A DNA stretch of 64,000 nt from Lodderomyces elongisporus (GCF_030384665.1 NC_083676.1:1488001-1552000); one strand, 5' to 3'. Counted from the stretch's first letter, positions 50,701 to 63,677 are shown. Notes: a model not told the origin generated them from the letters alone. Translations and numbers: made by a program.

Positions 50701-53700
50701 CTTTAATTTTTCAACAAGATGAGGATATTACTAGCTGGTTTGAAACATTGAAGGAAATATACCAACGTGAAACCATTTTCGATGAAGCCGAGCTGGAAAA
50801 ACACTTCAAGGGGCTTTTCACTATATCTTTCAGAGCCCTTACTAATAGATTTGCAACATCATACTTATATTTCGAAAAGGGTACAGTCAGGTGGTTTGTC
50901 GATCGACTAGAAGTAGAGCTTAAAACATTGTGCACAAAATTGGTAGAGGCAAAACAAATTTTGCAACAGCCAATTAGAATTGAATCTGGTGCCAAAACTG
51001 TAATTCTTTCAGTTGAAAAATTTTTGAACTGCACTAGCGAATTGGAATTATGGATGGATAATGTCTTGTGCTTCAAGAACATACAAATATTTTTAGTCAA
51101 ACATAATTTCAAGTTCCCTAGTTCTGGCTGGACGTATGTCGAGCAATTACAGAGTCAGATACTGGAAGTGAAAGCTCTTTGCGAAAAGAAAAACTTATTC
51201 TTTGTTGATAAGAACATTTTGCTCAAGGATTTGGTAAAGATGGAATTCCAAGCGTTGTGGAATTCAGCCAAGGACTTAGAAATCAAATGGGCTAACGAAA
51301 AACCTTCATCTGAAAGTTCAACTCCGCAAGATGCTATAAGAAATATTAAAGCATTTTTGAAGAAAACAAATGAGCTTCAAAACTATCTGGGAATCTTGTG
51401 CAAGATAAACCTGAACTTTGAGATGAGATTGGATACAAAAGTACCCGAGTTTCAAAATATATTGTCCGAGATTGAGCGGCTCGATAGTATATGGTCGTCT
51501 TTGAGTATTTTATGGGAGGAATTGTTGGCTATAAAGATGTGGCCATGGAAAAACGTTGAATTTCGAACGTTGCGGAACAAGCTAGTTGCATTACTGAAAT
51601 CCGCAGGCGAGTGGTCACTCGCAATAAGGCAATACTCTGCTGCAAAAAAATTACAATCAGAAATAGATTTCTTTTTAAAAGCGCAGCCCAAATTATCAGA
51701 ATTATCGTCAAGTGTGATGCGGGAACGCCACTGGCGCAAACTTCTTTCTCAGATGGGTTTGAAGTTTGTCTATGATAATTTGACTGTTGGCGATTTGTGG
51801 CAATTGAGTCTTCGGCTGAATAGTCAATTTATTGATGATGTCCTTGAACAAGCGCGTCAAGAAAGCATTATTGAGGAAAGTTTGAAAGAAATGATTGAAT
51901 CATGGCGTGATTGCTCTTTTGAATTATTCAATTACGAAAACAAATATAGATTGATAAAGAATTGGGGACCACTTCTTGAAAAACTTGAAGTAAATTCATC
52001 TACAATTAATGCAATGAAGAAATCAGAACACTCATTCGTATTTGCAAAGGAGATAGAGCAATTGGAGGGTAAAATAGCATCCTTGTACGAGTTGTTCAAC
52101 ATCTGGGTTGATGTCCAGCAGGAATGGGTAGATCTCGAGGGTGTTTTTGGTAATAAGCATGGCGATATACGGATTTTATTACCAACAGAGTCTGCAAAAT
52201 TTGAAACCCTAACATCTGATCTTTTCTTGTTACTAAAGAGGCTTTATAAAGTGGATGAATTATTTGATATCATTTCAGTCCCTGATGTTTGCAAAACGAT
52301 GCGCAGATTCTCACAAGTTTTAAATCGGTTGCAAACTTCTCTTGTAGAGTACTTGAACCAACAAAGAGAATTGTTCCCAAGATTGTATTTTATAGGAGAC
52401 GATGATTTATTGGAAATGATTGGTGCATCAAACAACCCGACTAAACTAGGTAAGCATATGAAGAAATTATTCATGGGTGTTGAGAGGCTTTTATTCGAAC
52501 CTGAGCTGAATACGATAACAGGCGTTGTTGGAGAAGGAGAGGAAGTTTTGAAATTTGCTAAAGGTATATCTTTTTTGGAGTATCCACTTCTACACGAGTG
52601 GATTTCTGTACTTGAGCGGGAAATGCAGCTCACTTTGGCCCGTCTTGTTTCTGAAAATGTAATACTGTGGAAAAACTATTTTGAAACTTTAGATGAAGCT
52701 AACATGACAAAGATAATTCAAGTTCTTCCAGGACAAGTTCTCCTTCTTTTAACTCAAATTGTGATTACCGCGACCATTGAAGATTCAAATGCTCCAGCTT
52801 TTGGTAACGTTGCACAAGTTTTGAAATATGTGGAAAACTTTTTGCTGCTCCTTATTCAAACTTTAAAAAGACATTCAGATGTACTAATGCAAAGAAAAGT
52901 AAAGAATTTGATTATAGAGATTTTACATCAAAAGAATGTGCTTTCAGCAATACTCTCGGCAGATTCTGTCCTGAGTCGCAAAACAACCTGGATTCTTCAT
53001 CAAAGGTACTATTTTACTCGTACCACGTCTGATCCAACTAATTGCTTAATTGTAAAGCAAGCATATTCTGAGTTCAAATATGGTTTTGAGTACATTGGAA
53101 ATCCGGAAAAACTTGCATATACACCATTGATTAATGAATGTTTTATCACCATGTCGCAGGCATTGTCGATGCATCAAGGAGGCGCGCCTTTTGGTCCTGC
53201 TGGAACTGGTAAAACGGAGAGTATCAAAGCGCTTGGTCAAAATTTAGGAAAAATGGTTGTGGTATTTTGTTGCGATGAGAGCTATGATTATGCTTCTATT
53301 AGTAGAATCTTGATAGGTATAAGCCAAGTAGGGGCATGGGCATGTTTTGATGAGTTTAATAGATTGGAAGAGCATACACTAAGTGCTGTTTCTTCATTGG
53401 TTGGATTGATAGAAAACGGATTAAATGGTGATGTAAATCGATTACAGATTTTGGATAAGACATTCAAATTAAATCCCGAAACAGGCTTGTTTGTTACCAT
53501 GAACCCAGGGTATGCAAATCGGTCTACGTTACCAGAAAATTTGAAGAAGCAATTTCGAAGCTTTTCGATGCAAAGTCCTGATTCTTTAGTTATAGCCGAG
53601 GTTTTGCTTGCTTCACAAACATTTGAGTTTGCAAAAGATTTAGCCGGTACGGTAGTTGCAGCATTTACCGAATTGGAAAAACAAGCTACAAAACAAGTGC

Positions 53701-56700
53701 ACTATGATTTTGGTTTGAGAGCTATAAAAGCCACGATCCGTAGATGTGGCGAGGTGTTAAGGACGAAGATGCAGGCAAACGAAGAGGCAAAAACGAATTT
53801 TGGTGGAGAAGTAAGAACCAGTGAAAATGAATATGGCAATCAAGAAGAAATTGAAAAAGAAAAAACAAAAACAAAAACAAAAACAAAAACAAAATACAAG
53901 GAAGAACAAAGAAACGGTTACATTGCTTGTACAAAAAATGAAGAATTACAAATAATCTTGTCGAGTTTGGAAGATTCAATTTTACCAAAACTTGTTAGGC
54001 TGGATAGGTCCGTCTACTTCAAAATTATAAAAGATTTATTCTCCGGTATTGAACTGCCATCAAAAGTTGAGGATAAGTTGACGACGAAATTGACAAAAGA
54101 GTGTATTCTACGTGGTTTCATCCCCAACAACGACTTTGTAGAGAAAGCCATACACTTGTGCAAAACTTTGGAATATCACAAGGGTGTTATGATGGTTGGT
54201 GAGTCTGGCTCTGGGAAATCTACAATTTTCGAAGTTGTTGTCCATGCCCTCTCATCAATGAACGGTTTGGAACCTCAGGTGGTGACAGTAAATCCAAAAG
54301 TTATGTCAAAAACACAATTGTATGGTAATTATGATAAACTTACCAAACTCTGGAGTGATGGTCTTTTGACAAACTTGTTACGGAAGGTTAATGATAATCT
54401 CCGTGGTGAGTCGCAAAAACAATTTTGGATAGTTTTTGATGGTGATGTTGATCCTATATGGGCTGAAAACCTAAACAGTTTGTTAGATGATAACCAAACA
54501 CTAACGATACCGAATGGTGAGCGTATACATTTACCCTCCAATGTCAAAATAATTTTTGAAACAAGAAGCTTGAGAAATGCTACTCCCGCAACTATTAGTA
54601 GATGTGGTATTGTCTGGTTTGACAAGGATATAGTCGGAGTAAATGACTTAACTTTAAGGCTTGTTACAAAATTGAGACATGAGCAGTTTCACAAATTTAC
54701 TTCTACACAAAGGGCATCCGGCAACTCAAATGAGGATTTACAAACTGTGCATCTTGAGCAAATTCTTGATCCCACTTTACTTAAAGAATTTGATCTGGTT
54801 GCCCAAGAGATTGAGCATGTGATGACTTATACTTTTCAACGATCTATCAATACGGTTTTTGCTTTACTTAAAAGTTTTCTCAAAAAGATTTCTATACTAC
54901 CAGCGCACGAGATATCGTCAATCGACATGAATGAATTCATCAAGTGTGCAATATTTGTTGCGCTTATGTGGTCATTTACCGGGGACAGTAACTTGGATGG
55001 CAAGAAGAGATTTGAAACTTGTTTAAAAAAATCTCCTGTATTCTCAACCTTACAACTACCACCAGATCTTACGTTCAATTATGAATTAACTCATGCAAAA
55101 CAAAGATGGATAAGCCTTGGGGATAAGCTTGGGCCACCATTGAATCTTCAGCCGGATGATATCAACGATCCCAATTTAGTCATACCCACAGAGGACACAG
55201 TTAAACACGAGAGTTTATTGCATTCCCTTCTTGTCACACACACACCTTTGCTTTTATGTGGTCCACCGGGAGCAGGTAAAACCATGACCCTTTTAAAAGC
55301 TATAGCAAAAGCACCACACCTTACAATTTTGTCATTGAATTTTTCAAAGGAAACAACTGCACAATCGTTGATTGCTTCTTTAGAAAACGCTTGTACTTAT
55401 AAGACAATAAACGGTCAAAAACATCTTTTGCCAAAACTTGAAAACAAATGGTTGGTAGTCTTTTGTGATGAGATCAATCTTCCTCGTCGGGATCAATTTG
55501 GTACACAAAAAGTTACTTCTTTGTTGACTTTAATGATTGAAAAGCGAGGCTTTTGGCACCCAAGGGATTATCTGTGGGTAAGCCTCGAGAAAATTCAATT
55601 TGTTGGTGCATGTAACCCACCAACAGATGCTGGAAGATATGATTTAGATGTACAATTTTTGCGCCATGTATGTTTGATCATGGTTGATCATCCTACAAAA
55701 GGTCCAATGACAAGAATTTACGAGACAATGCACAATGCAATCTTGAAGTTGTGCCCCTCATTAAGGGTTCATTCTTCTCAGTTGACTTCTGCTTCTATTG
55801 AAATTTATGAAGCCTCAAAAGCCCATTTTGCTAGTAAAGTGGGGCCAGAGCATGTTTACTCTCCGCGTGAACTAACAAGGTGGTGCAGAGGCATTTTACA
55901 TGCACTAAAAAGAGGCAGATACCTACAATTACCTGAATTGATGCGTTTGTGGTATCACGAAGGTCTCAGGCTTTTCTTTGATAGACTTGCCGATGAGGAG
56001 CAAAGAAAATGGGTAATTAAGCTTTTCCGAGAGGTATCACATCGTCATTTCCCAGTTATTGACTTTGATAAGTGTTACAAAGAACCAGTTTTGTTTAGTG
56101 ACTGGTTAAGTCGTGAATACCAATCAGTGGAAGAAGCTGAACTTACCAAGTTTGTATTAGAACGCTTAAGAGTTTACAACGAGGAGGAAACTGACATCCA
56201 GCTTGTCTTACATTCGACGCTCTTGGATCACATTCTCCGAATTGATCGGGTTCTTAAACAACCTCAAGGCCACTTGATTTTAGTAGGACCTCATGCGAGT
56301 GGAAAACGAGCAATATCAAAGTTTGCGGCATGGATCAATGGGTTAACCGTTGAGCAGTTATCTGTAAGACGTGGTTTTACTTTGGATAATTTTGATGATT
56401 TTTTGAGGAAAATTTTACTTCGATGCCTTGAAGGTGAAAAACTTTGTGTGTTAATTGACGAGGCTAGTGTAGTAGAAGCTAGTTTTATTGAAAGAATGAA
56501 CACATTGTTAGCGAATGCAGAAATACCTGGGCTATTTGAGGGCGAAGACAAAACGATACTCATGAATAGGTGCTTTGAAAAAACGCTGGCATTGGGATTA
56601 TCATTGGAAACAGATGCTGAATTGTACAAATGGTTTTCATCGCAATTGTCTCAAAATTTACACATTGTATTCCTTGTTCCAGACTCGACAGATAGTACAA

Positions 56701-59700
56701 ATCTGATTGTCATTTCCTCGCCGGCATTGTTGAATAGGTGTGTGTTGAATTGGATGGGTGATTGGAGTATTGATGCCTATTATTCAGTTGGAAATGCACT
56801 ACTTGAGGGTGTTAGTAGTCTCTATGATTACAGTGATATAAACTCCACAAGAATCGATGGGAGCAAAGAGAACCCTAACAAATCCTTAAAGAGTTTGGTA
56901 TTGAATGTTTTGATAGAAATACATCGTGGGTTTTCAACAATAACTTCTGCCATTAATTCCCTCTTTCCGATAACCAAGCAAGTTTATCCCGGCCAATTTG
57001 TTAAATTTGTTGAAACTTTTGCACAATTGTGTATCCAGAAACTGTCAGAGTTGGATGATAGGAATAGGCATTTGATTCTTGGTTATCAAAAAATAAAAGA
57101 GACTGTTTCGCAAGTAGCCAAACTAAAAAAGGATTTAGTTGAAAAGGAGAAACAATTACTGCAAAAAAATTCCGAGGCAAGAAAAATGTTGGATAAAATG
57201 CTTGTCGACCAAAATGAAGCAGAAAGAAAGCAAGAATTATCCGTCGATATTCAGGCTGAGCTTGAGAAGCAGGAATTGGAGATTAACTCGAGGAAAGCTA
57301 TAGCTGAGAAAGAGCTTAAGCTTGCAGAACCTGCGATCCTTCATGCCCAGAGAGGAGTACAGGATATTAAAAAGCAACATCTTACAGAAATACGAAGTAT
57401 GGCAAACCCTCCTCACGCAGTAAAGTTGACTATGGAAGCTGTATGTATCCTACTTGGATATAATGTTTCCACTTGGAGAGACGTTCAATTGGCTGTTAGA
57501 AGTGAAGACTTTATCCCCAATATAGTCAACTTTGATTGCGAAGAAGTGGTTACGAACGAGCTTCAAGAGTATATGGAAGTGCATTACTTGGCCCGTGACG
57601 ATTTTACATTTGAAGCTGTACATAGAGCAAGTAAAGCGTGTGGACCTTTGCTTAATTGGGTCCGTGCTCAATTGGCGTATTCAAAAGTGTTGTCTGATGT
57701 TGAACCTTTGCGTGAAGAAGCTGCAATATTGGAACAAAGATCAATCAAGAGTAAAGCACAGTTGATTGCCATAAGGCAAATGATTGAAGAATTGGAGACC
57801 AAAATTGAGGAGTACAAGGGAAACTATAGTGACATTATTCGTGAGGTTGAGATGATCAAAATAGAATCTGCTTCTGTAGAAGAAAAGATTACAAGAAGTA
57901 CACTTTTGATAGAGAGTTTGCATTTAGAGCTAACGCGCTGGAAAGATTCCATCGATCTGTTTGCAAAGGAAAGCGATGAGATTCACGGGAATGCTGTTTT
58001 GGCTGCTGCCTTTGTTTCCTATGCTGGTCCATTGGATGAAAAAGGGCGAAATAAAGTGCTCAAGGTCTGGAAAGAAAAGCTTAGTCATGCCGGTATCAAA
58101 TGTGATGAGAATTTGATAATATCAGAGTATTTGGTTGGAGTTTCGACATTAGAAAATCATTTGCAAAATGGATTGACAGATGATGAGCTAAACAAGGCCA
58201 ACTTTGCACTACTTGAGAAAGCTATTTTGCCAATCATTATTGATCCGAGCGGAACTGCTGCAGACGTGTTCATTAGCTCATTAGAAATTCTGATTAAGCG
58301 TACAAAGTTTATGAGTAATAGTTTTTTTAATGATTTGGAAAACGCGCTACGATTTGGACTTACGTTATTGATCGAGGATTGTGAGTATTATGACCCAATA
58401 GTTGATCAGGTTATTAGAAAAGAGACAAAACGAAGAGGTGGTAGAGTGTTGGTACGTGTTGGAGATGATTGGATTGATTTGCACTCGAAATTTCGCCTTG
58501 TCTTAATGACAAAGCGTACCCAGGTGAATTTACCAAACTTTATTTTTGCAAGAGCTGGTTTGGTCAACTATTCAATCACATCTGGTAATCTTGAGAACCG
58601 TGCTATAGATCTCGCCTTGACAAAGAGGAGTCCTGAACTTGCTGTTCAACGTACTGAGTTATTATTTGCCAAGGGTAAATACCAAGTTCAACTACTGAAA
58701 CTAGAAGATTCACTTTTGGAACTATTGTCACTGACATCAACTGGTATCCTCGAAAATGACAAGGTACTTGGCCATTTGGAACGTCTTAAAAAAGAGTCTT
58801 TAAGCTTATCCGAGAAACTTGGCAAAGCCGATGAAATCATGTTTGAAATTCTGCATGTGAGGTCCAGATTTGAAACAATAGCTGAGGTTTCCGTTACCAT
58901 TTTTCAGTGTCTTGCACAGCTAAAGAACATTTCAAGCTTTTATGAAATAACTAGTCATGATTTTTTCCTTGCTTTTGAAGAAACCATGTCAACCACTTTT
59001 TCGTTTGAACAAGAGAAAGAGGTTGAAACTTATTTTGAGCGTGCTTTTTGTTCGCAATTGTATAACAATTTTTCACCCTCACTTGCATTCAAAGATAAAT
59101 TTGTATGCTCATTGTTGATGACCATCGTCGTGAAATGCCGCCAGTATGGTGTATCTTTTGAACAATTGCTGACTTACTTATCATTACAAGCCTCCAATGA
59201 TACCTTGGTTTTGATGGATCCGAAAATAATTGATCTTGAAACAAACTCTGAACTCAAAAAAGATGTTTTGAGAGTATTTGAAGGTCATATCGCAAACCTT
59301 CAATTGTCTAAACTCGATATTTTCCTGCCTATTTCTAAATGGACATCTGAGTTGAGACCATTTGGTGAATCATACGAGTCAGAATGGACTTTGGAGAAAT
59401 GGGTGCATGACAAATTATGCCATTTGTTCATAATGACAACTAGCAACGACTTTGATGCTACATACAAAATCCTTGACCTAGCAGAAAACGAACAGGAAGT
59501 CGATTGCACGGTGATTTCTATGGGGTCGTCTGAGAGTTCTATTTTGGCCACAGCAAAGTTGAAAGAGATTTCAAGTACAGGTAAATGGCTCATTATTCAG
59601 AATGTTCACATGTTCCCAAGTTGGTTACTTGAATTGGAGAATTTTTTGAATCACACAAACATGCCTCAGAGCTCAAAAATATTTTTAACTTGCGATCAAC

Positions 59701-60392
59701 AGTCAAATATTCCAGATACGTTGATCAGATTGGGAAAAGTGTATTATTTTGAAAATGATGGCGATTTCAGGCGATCATTTATGGATACTTTCAAAATGGT
59801 ACCGTCATCTGTGTTGGAAACTAGTCAAATGCACAGACATGTCTTTTTGCTACTAACATGGTTTCACCGCATGATTATGGAGATACTAGAATATTGTCCC
59901 TTTGTTTTCAAGAAAAGGTATGATATAAATGAATCTGATTTTCAAGCATCTGTGAATATTTTTACTGTATTCCTTGGTCACTTTGGCGAATTGGATGACA
60001 ATATATGGGAATTGATTAGATTTTCACTTATCAATAATATTTACGGTGCCAAAGTTGAAGATGTTGAGGACAAATCCCAAATAGCCAAACTAGTTCAAAG
60101 ATTATTCATTGCCGAATCATTAGATTCTGATTTCCAATTGGTGTCAAGTGTTAATGACAGTAAAGACGATGATAATGTTAATGATACCACTAACAATAAT
60201 GATTACGCCAGTCAGACTATCACCATGTGGACCGCAACTTCTTCAACAGAGGATTGTTTTGAATGGATTCGAAATTTACCCGAGAGCATACCGCTCTCCT
60301 GGCTCGAGCTACAAGAAGATTTGAAAAATGTCAAAAGAGATGCAATCGCAAAAGAAGCTTTAAATTCAATTTGTAACTTTGAAAATATATAA
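47502..60392 (+). CDS. DYN1: Cytoplasmic dynein heavy chain
   Basis: The product has 4,296 residues from the ATG at 47502 (the frame opens one codon earlier at a TTG); yeast Dyn1 has about 4,092. This minus-end microtubule motor moves the nucleus and orients the spindle. The N-terminal tail spans about 1-1600, with a 17-Gln run near residue 68-84, then the linker. AAA1 has GPAGTGKTE (1898-1906) and Walker B ACFDEFNRL. AAA2 has GESGSGKST (2233-2241) with FDGDVDP. AAA3 has GPPGAGKT (2587-2594) with FCDEINLP. AAA4 reads GPHASGKR (2929-2936), with Arg where Thr/Ser is normal. The antiparallel stalk and the microtubule-binding domain lie at about 3180-3460 (conserved MANPPHAVKLTMEAVCILLGY motif split near 3299). 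AAA5 and AAA6 follow, with a short fungal C-terminus. A KTKTKTKT insert from a 6-bp repeat lies between AAA1 and AAA2 (about 2122-2132). It is convergent with RPS19. Confidence 0.97.
47699..47749 (+). repeat. CAA repeat coding for polyglutamine in DYN1
   Basis: About seventeen consecutive glutamine codons, almost all CAA with a final CAG, lie in the N-terminal tail of dynein. Strain-to-strain length variation is expected. Confidence 0.9.
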
Positions 60393-60574
60393 TTTTTTTA
60401 CATAATTATTAATAGAAATAAAACTGATTTGATTACGCTACTCTAAACGTTAAAATTTGTATTATAATACTAGTATACAAAGAAAGGTTTTAAAGGCGTA
60501 AAGGGGGGGGGGAGTTTACAAGAAAGAAAACAATTTGATAATTTCCAACATAGAAAGTAGAAAACTTAACATGT

Positions 60575-61325
60575 TTACTCGTCACCTTCCAAGGTTTGAG
60601 CAGCGATACGGTCCAAATCTCTTTGACCGTTTTCTGAAATCTTTCTACCACCTTTAGATGAAATCTCCAAAACACCAATTTTTTGCAAGCTTTGGACACA
60701 TTTTCTGTTGATTGATCCTGAAGAGTCAACGTGCTTGTGAGGTCTGAAACCTCTGTTCTTAGCACCACCGTACAATTTGTTCAAAGCACCAACACCAACT
60801 TGCTTTCTCAAGTAAATGTGTCTGGCAATTGAAGCAGCTCTCTTGTAGAACCAGGTCTCAGCTTCTTGTGGTGGCAATTCGTTACCAGCTGAGGTCTTCA
60901 CAAGGTCAACATAACCTGGAACTTCCAATTTACCTTGTCTTTGCAAGAACTTAGCGTAAGCGTTGATAAAATCTTGAGCTGGAACGTCTCTAAAAGGGAA
61001 AAGGAAAGAAAACTGTTAGTATTAAAAATTCCACAGATCGTAAACAAACAATTGTAACAAGAAGAACCGGTCCGAGTGGGTATGCATACTCATTGCTATC
61101 TTTTTCGTATGACTTTGATGAGAATGTAGTTGCAAATATATGTCTTTTCAAAAAGGAAAAGTGACTTCTTTATATATTCCCTTCATTTGTCATGAATAGT
61201 ACCTGAGAATGTTTGATCCATCCACCACGACGGAGTTCTTTCTTATTCACTGTTGCGATATGATAAATCGTTCAGCACGATCAATCGATTAGTTATTCAA
61301 CATACCTAACTGATACACCTGGCAT
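60575..61325 (-). CDS. RPS19: 40S ribosomal protein eS19 (spliced)
   Basis: Two exons join to 435 bases, coding for 144 residues, the exact length of yeast Rps19. Exon 1 is 61325-61306 (ATG plus 17 bases, MPGVSV and part of Arg). Exon 2 is 60989-60575. The joined N-terminus reads MPGVSVRDVPAQDFINAYAK, matching the family. Exon 2 contains the conserved blocks LEVPGYVDLVKTSAGNELPP, WFYKRAASIARHIYLRKQVGV and ISENGQRDLDRIA. eS19 sits in the head of the 40S subunit and is needed for pre-rRNA processing. A frame taken without splicing would start at an internal codon and lose the first 20 residues. The gene is convergent with DYN1 (182 bases apart), and its promoter carries paired Tbf1-like sites. 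Confidence 0.96.
60990..61305 (-). other. Spliceosomal intron of RPS19
   Basis: This 316-base intron, read on the minus strand, begins GTATGT and has a perfect branch point TACTAAC at 61021-61015, about 25 bases before the 3' end TTTTAG. Splicing falls after the second base of codon 7 and restores Arg (AG + A). The position, very early in the coding sequence, is typical of yeast ribosomal protein genes. Confidence 0.95.
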
Positions 61326-61811
61326 GTTGTTGGTCTTTGAGTTTCGTATATTGGTGAAGAACTAAGAGAAGAACATAAATTTTTCATGAAAAAGCATCCT
61401 ATTTTTCCTTTCTTTTTTTCTGTATTTTTCCTGTCACATTCACCTATGGGTAGGGCGCGTCGTCGAATGTCGCGACACTTTTAAGCTCAGAGTTTGGAGA
61501 GAAATAATATAAGTAATAAAAAAAAGATATACTATTAATTAGGGTAAAGCCCTAATTTGTTCACTATTGATATCTACTAAGGCTGTTATATTTTAAGCTC
61601 AATGCAGATGGACGCAATTACACGTAATAGGAAATGTATCTTCCGCTTTTACAAATCCGGGGAAAGCACATATAAGGAGGAATATGAAGAGTATATAAAA
61701 GTCTACGTGTGGATAATATTAGGACACACACATATGTATATATATTTATACATATCTATAGATATTTGTAAATATAATCTAAAACATTATTCTCTGAGCT
61801 TATTTTCTCAA
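61326..61811. other. Intergenic region: RPS19 promoter and 3' end of F-box gene
   Basis: These 486 bases lie between the RPS19 ATG and the stop of the F-box gene, both on the minus strand. They contain a pyrimidine-rich stretch (61397-61440), a GC-richer block with GGGTAGGGCGCG (61447-61458) and the TTAGGG/CCCTAA pair. An 89-codon frame (61602-61871) has no protein-like features. Confidence 0.6.
61539..61555. promoter_or_regulatory. Inverted Tbf1-like sites upstream of RPS19
   Basis: TTAGGG (61539-61544) and CCCTAA (61550-61555) face each other across five bases, about 215-230 bases upstream of the RPS19 ATG. TTAGGG is the Tbf1 core, and Tbf1 (with Cbf1) drives ribosomal protein genes in C. 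albicans, where Rap1 does not. The sites are seen directly; binding is inferred. Confidence 0.6.
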
Positions 61812-63677
61812 CTAGCCAAAAAGCAAGCTTTGTCTTTGATGTACAACGTATTGCTCAAAATCGGTCAATGATGCTTCAATACTCCAAAAATCGTCCAGGA
61901 ATTCATTATTCTCGGGCCACATGGTATAGTTTGCCTTATATGATGGTTGTGTAGAAACACCGAGAAAGTAGCCACTCGGGTCAGCTATACTTGTGACATC
62001 CATCTTTGAGTAAGTCACTTTAAACAGTTCTTTTTTGCGAAACCTTGGTGAATTAAATGCGGTTTTCCCCCACATAGTGGCTATATTTAACTTATTTTTG
62101 TCCTTATCTTCAATTCCCCTAAGTAGATATTCGCGAATAATCGAGTCGTCTGTCACAGACCAACATTTTTGTACTGAGATAGTATCAATGAGTCTGTAGC
62201 CTGTAAAAACATTGTTGCATATAAAAGAGATAAAATCTGTCACCATTTTAAGGACATGCAAGTGAGACTCTTCTAAGGCTTCTCCATATTGGAACGATAA
62301 TGTTGTAAACCTTCCGCGTCTAATAATGACATTTAAAAGTTCTCTTCGATCTGATGAGATATGCGGTCCCACAATAGCTTGATCAACAAGAATTAAATGC
62401 TTCACCATTGGTGAAGCAATACTAGATATTAAATCATTAGTTTGAGTATTGGTAAATACTTTGTAACCCGCACCCAGTTTGGAATCAACTTTAGTTTCGG
62501 TTTCAGTTTCGGTTTCAGTTTCAGATCCCATTTCTGGCTCTCGCCCTAATGTATTATATATAACAGGACTAAATTTCATTTGATCAATAATTCGAATGTC
62601 TACAATCAAACTTTCCAAATTGCTAAAAAGTTTCAAAAGGAGATCCCCAGCATACCCGGAATATAAGGGCCATCTGCTTTGATGAAAAGTTGCATGGCTT
62701 TTCCTCCGTTTTAGCCTTATGGTTAATTTCCGCAATTTAGCGTTCCCTGTAATAACAGATAATAAATTTATGGTTCCTAAATAATTTACTGCAAATGGAT
62801 TGTGCAAAACAAGTGTAAATTCTTTCAAGTTTAACAGTGATTTCAGAAAATTTGAAATGAGCTCATCGATACTCTGTGGATAACTGAGGTCATCAAAATC
62901 AAGAAACAAATCCAACCGTTGTAACACTGGTAGAGTACCTGAAAGGAGTTTGCTCGTGACCAATGTTTGAGAATGCACGGCCAAATAAGTAAGCCGATTG
63001 AGCAGCATATTCTCTATCTCTGCCTGTAGTGCCAGAGATGCTGGAGATGCTAGAGGTAAGGACAGTACATCCAACCTTTGATCCAACACTTTCAAATCTT
63101 GCATAATAGGGAATAACCTTAACTCGCCGGTTTTCAAGATGGTATTATCACATTCGACGTATTGAACAAAGTTACACATGCAGAGCTCGAGTTCATACCG
63201 GCTTCGAAAGAACTTGTCGCCTCGTGGACTGGATCTGAAACTATTACGTGCCAATTCGCTATCCCTACATGACTCAAGATTCTTTTGTACCAATTCTGAC
63301 AAAAACTCCCGCTGATACAGTTTTCGATCGCTAAATAGCTCCTGCAGTCGAGGTGTACACAAAATAGAATCAATTTGGTTTCTTCTCACAAGACTAACAC
63401 TGTAGAACAAATATGGACCAAGAAGTTTCCGCAATCTAGTGCTGGTAGATGATAGAGCTAACAAATCTTTGTATGAAATGCCACATCGTTTGCTATTGAG
63501 GATATAAACATGGGATGGGAATTGTTGGTGTTTGATTACGGAATTACTTCCATCCTGAATAGTACCGTTTGAGACCCAGTAAACGATTCGCATCAATACA
63601 TCTTCAGGTAAACTGTCAAATGTGATTTTCGATTGAGACCTCGGCGAACCAAGTTCTGAAGCAGTCATTTGAGTCAT
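61812..63677 (-). CDS. F-box protein of unknown target
   Basis: The product has 621 residues from the first in-frame ATG (63677; the frame begins two codons earlier at a TTG, and a further Met is residue 4). An F-box-like motif lies at about residues 17-80: ITFDSLPEDVLMRIVYWVSNG, an insert of about 28 residues, then YKDLLALSSTSTRLRKLLGPYLF. The long middle part has leucine-spaced strands (for example LTYLAVHSQ, LQRLDLFLDFDDL, LKEFTLVLHNPF, LRKLTIRL, LESLIVDIRI), suggesting irregular leucine-rich repeats. An ETETETETET run (about 383-392) comes from a 6-bp repeat. By family logic it would link a substrate to the Skp1-Cul1 ubiquitin ligase, but neither Skp1 binding nor a substrate can be shown here. 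I do not recognise a named orthologue. Confidence 0.75.
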   Translation of the reverse strand: MTQMTASELGSPRSQSKITFDSLPEDVLMRIVYWVSNGTIQDGSNSVIKHQQFPSHVYILNSKRCGISYKDLLALSSTSTRLRKLLGPYLFYSVSLVRRNQIDSILCTPRLQELFSDRKLYQREFLSELVQKNLESCRDSELARNSFRSSPRGDKFFRSRYELELCMCNFVQYVECDNTILKTGELRLFPIMQDLKVLDQRLDVLSLPLASPASLALQAEIENMLLNRLTYLAVHSQTLVTSKLLSGTLPVLQRLDLFLDFDDLSYPQSIDELISNFLKSLLNLKEFTLVLHNPFAVNYLGTINLLSVITGNAKLRKLTIRLKRRKSHATFHQSRWPLYSGYAGDLLLKLFSNLESLIVDIRIIDQMKFSPVIYNTLGREPEMGSETETETETETKVDSKLGAGYKVFTNTQTNDLISSIASPMVKHLILVDQAIVGPHISSDRRELLNVIIRRGRFTTLSFQYGEALEESHLHVLKMVTDFISFICNNVFTGYRLIDTISVQKCWSVTDDSIIREYLLRGIEDKDKNKLNIATMWGKTAFNSPRFRKKELFKVTYSKMDVTSIADPSGYFLGVSTQPSYKANYTMWPENNEFLDDFWSIEASLTDFEQYVVHQRQSLLFG

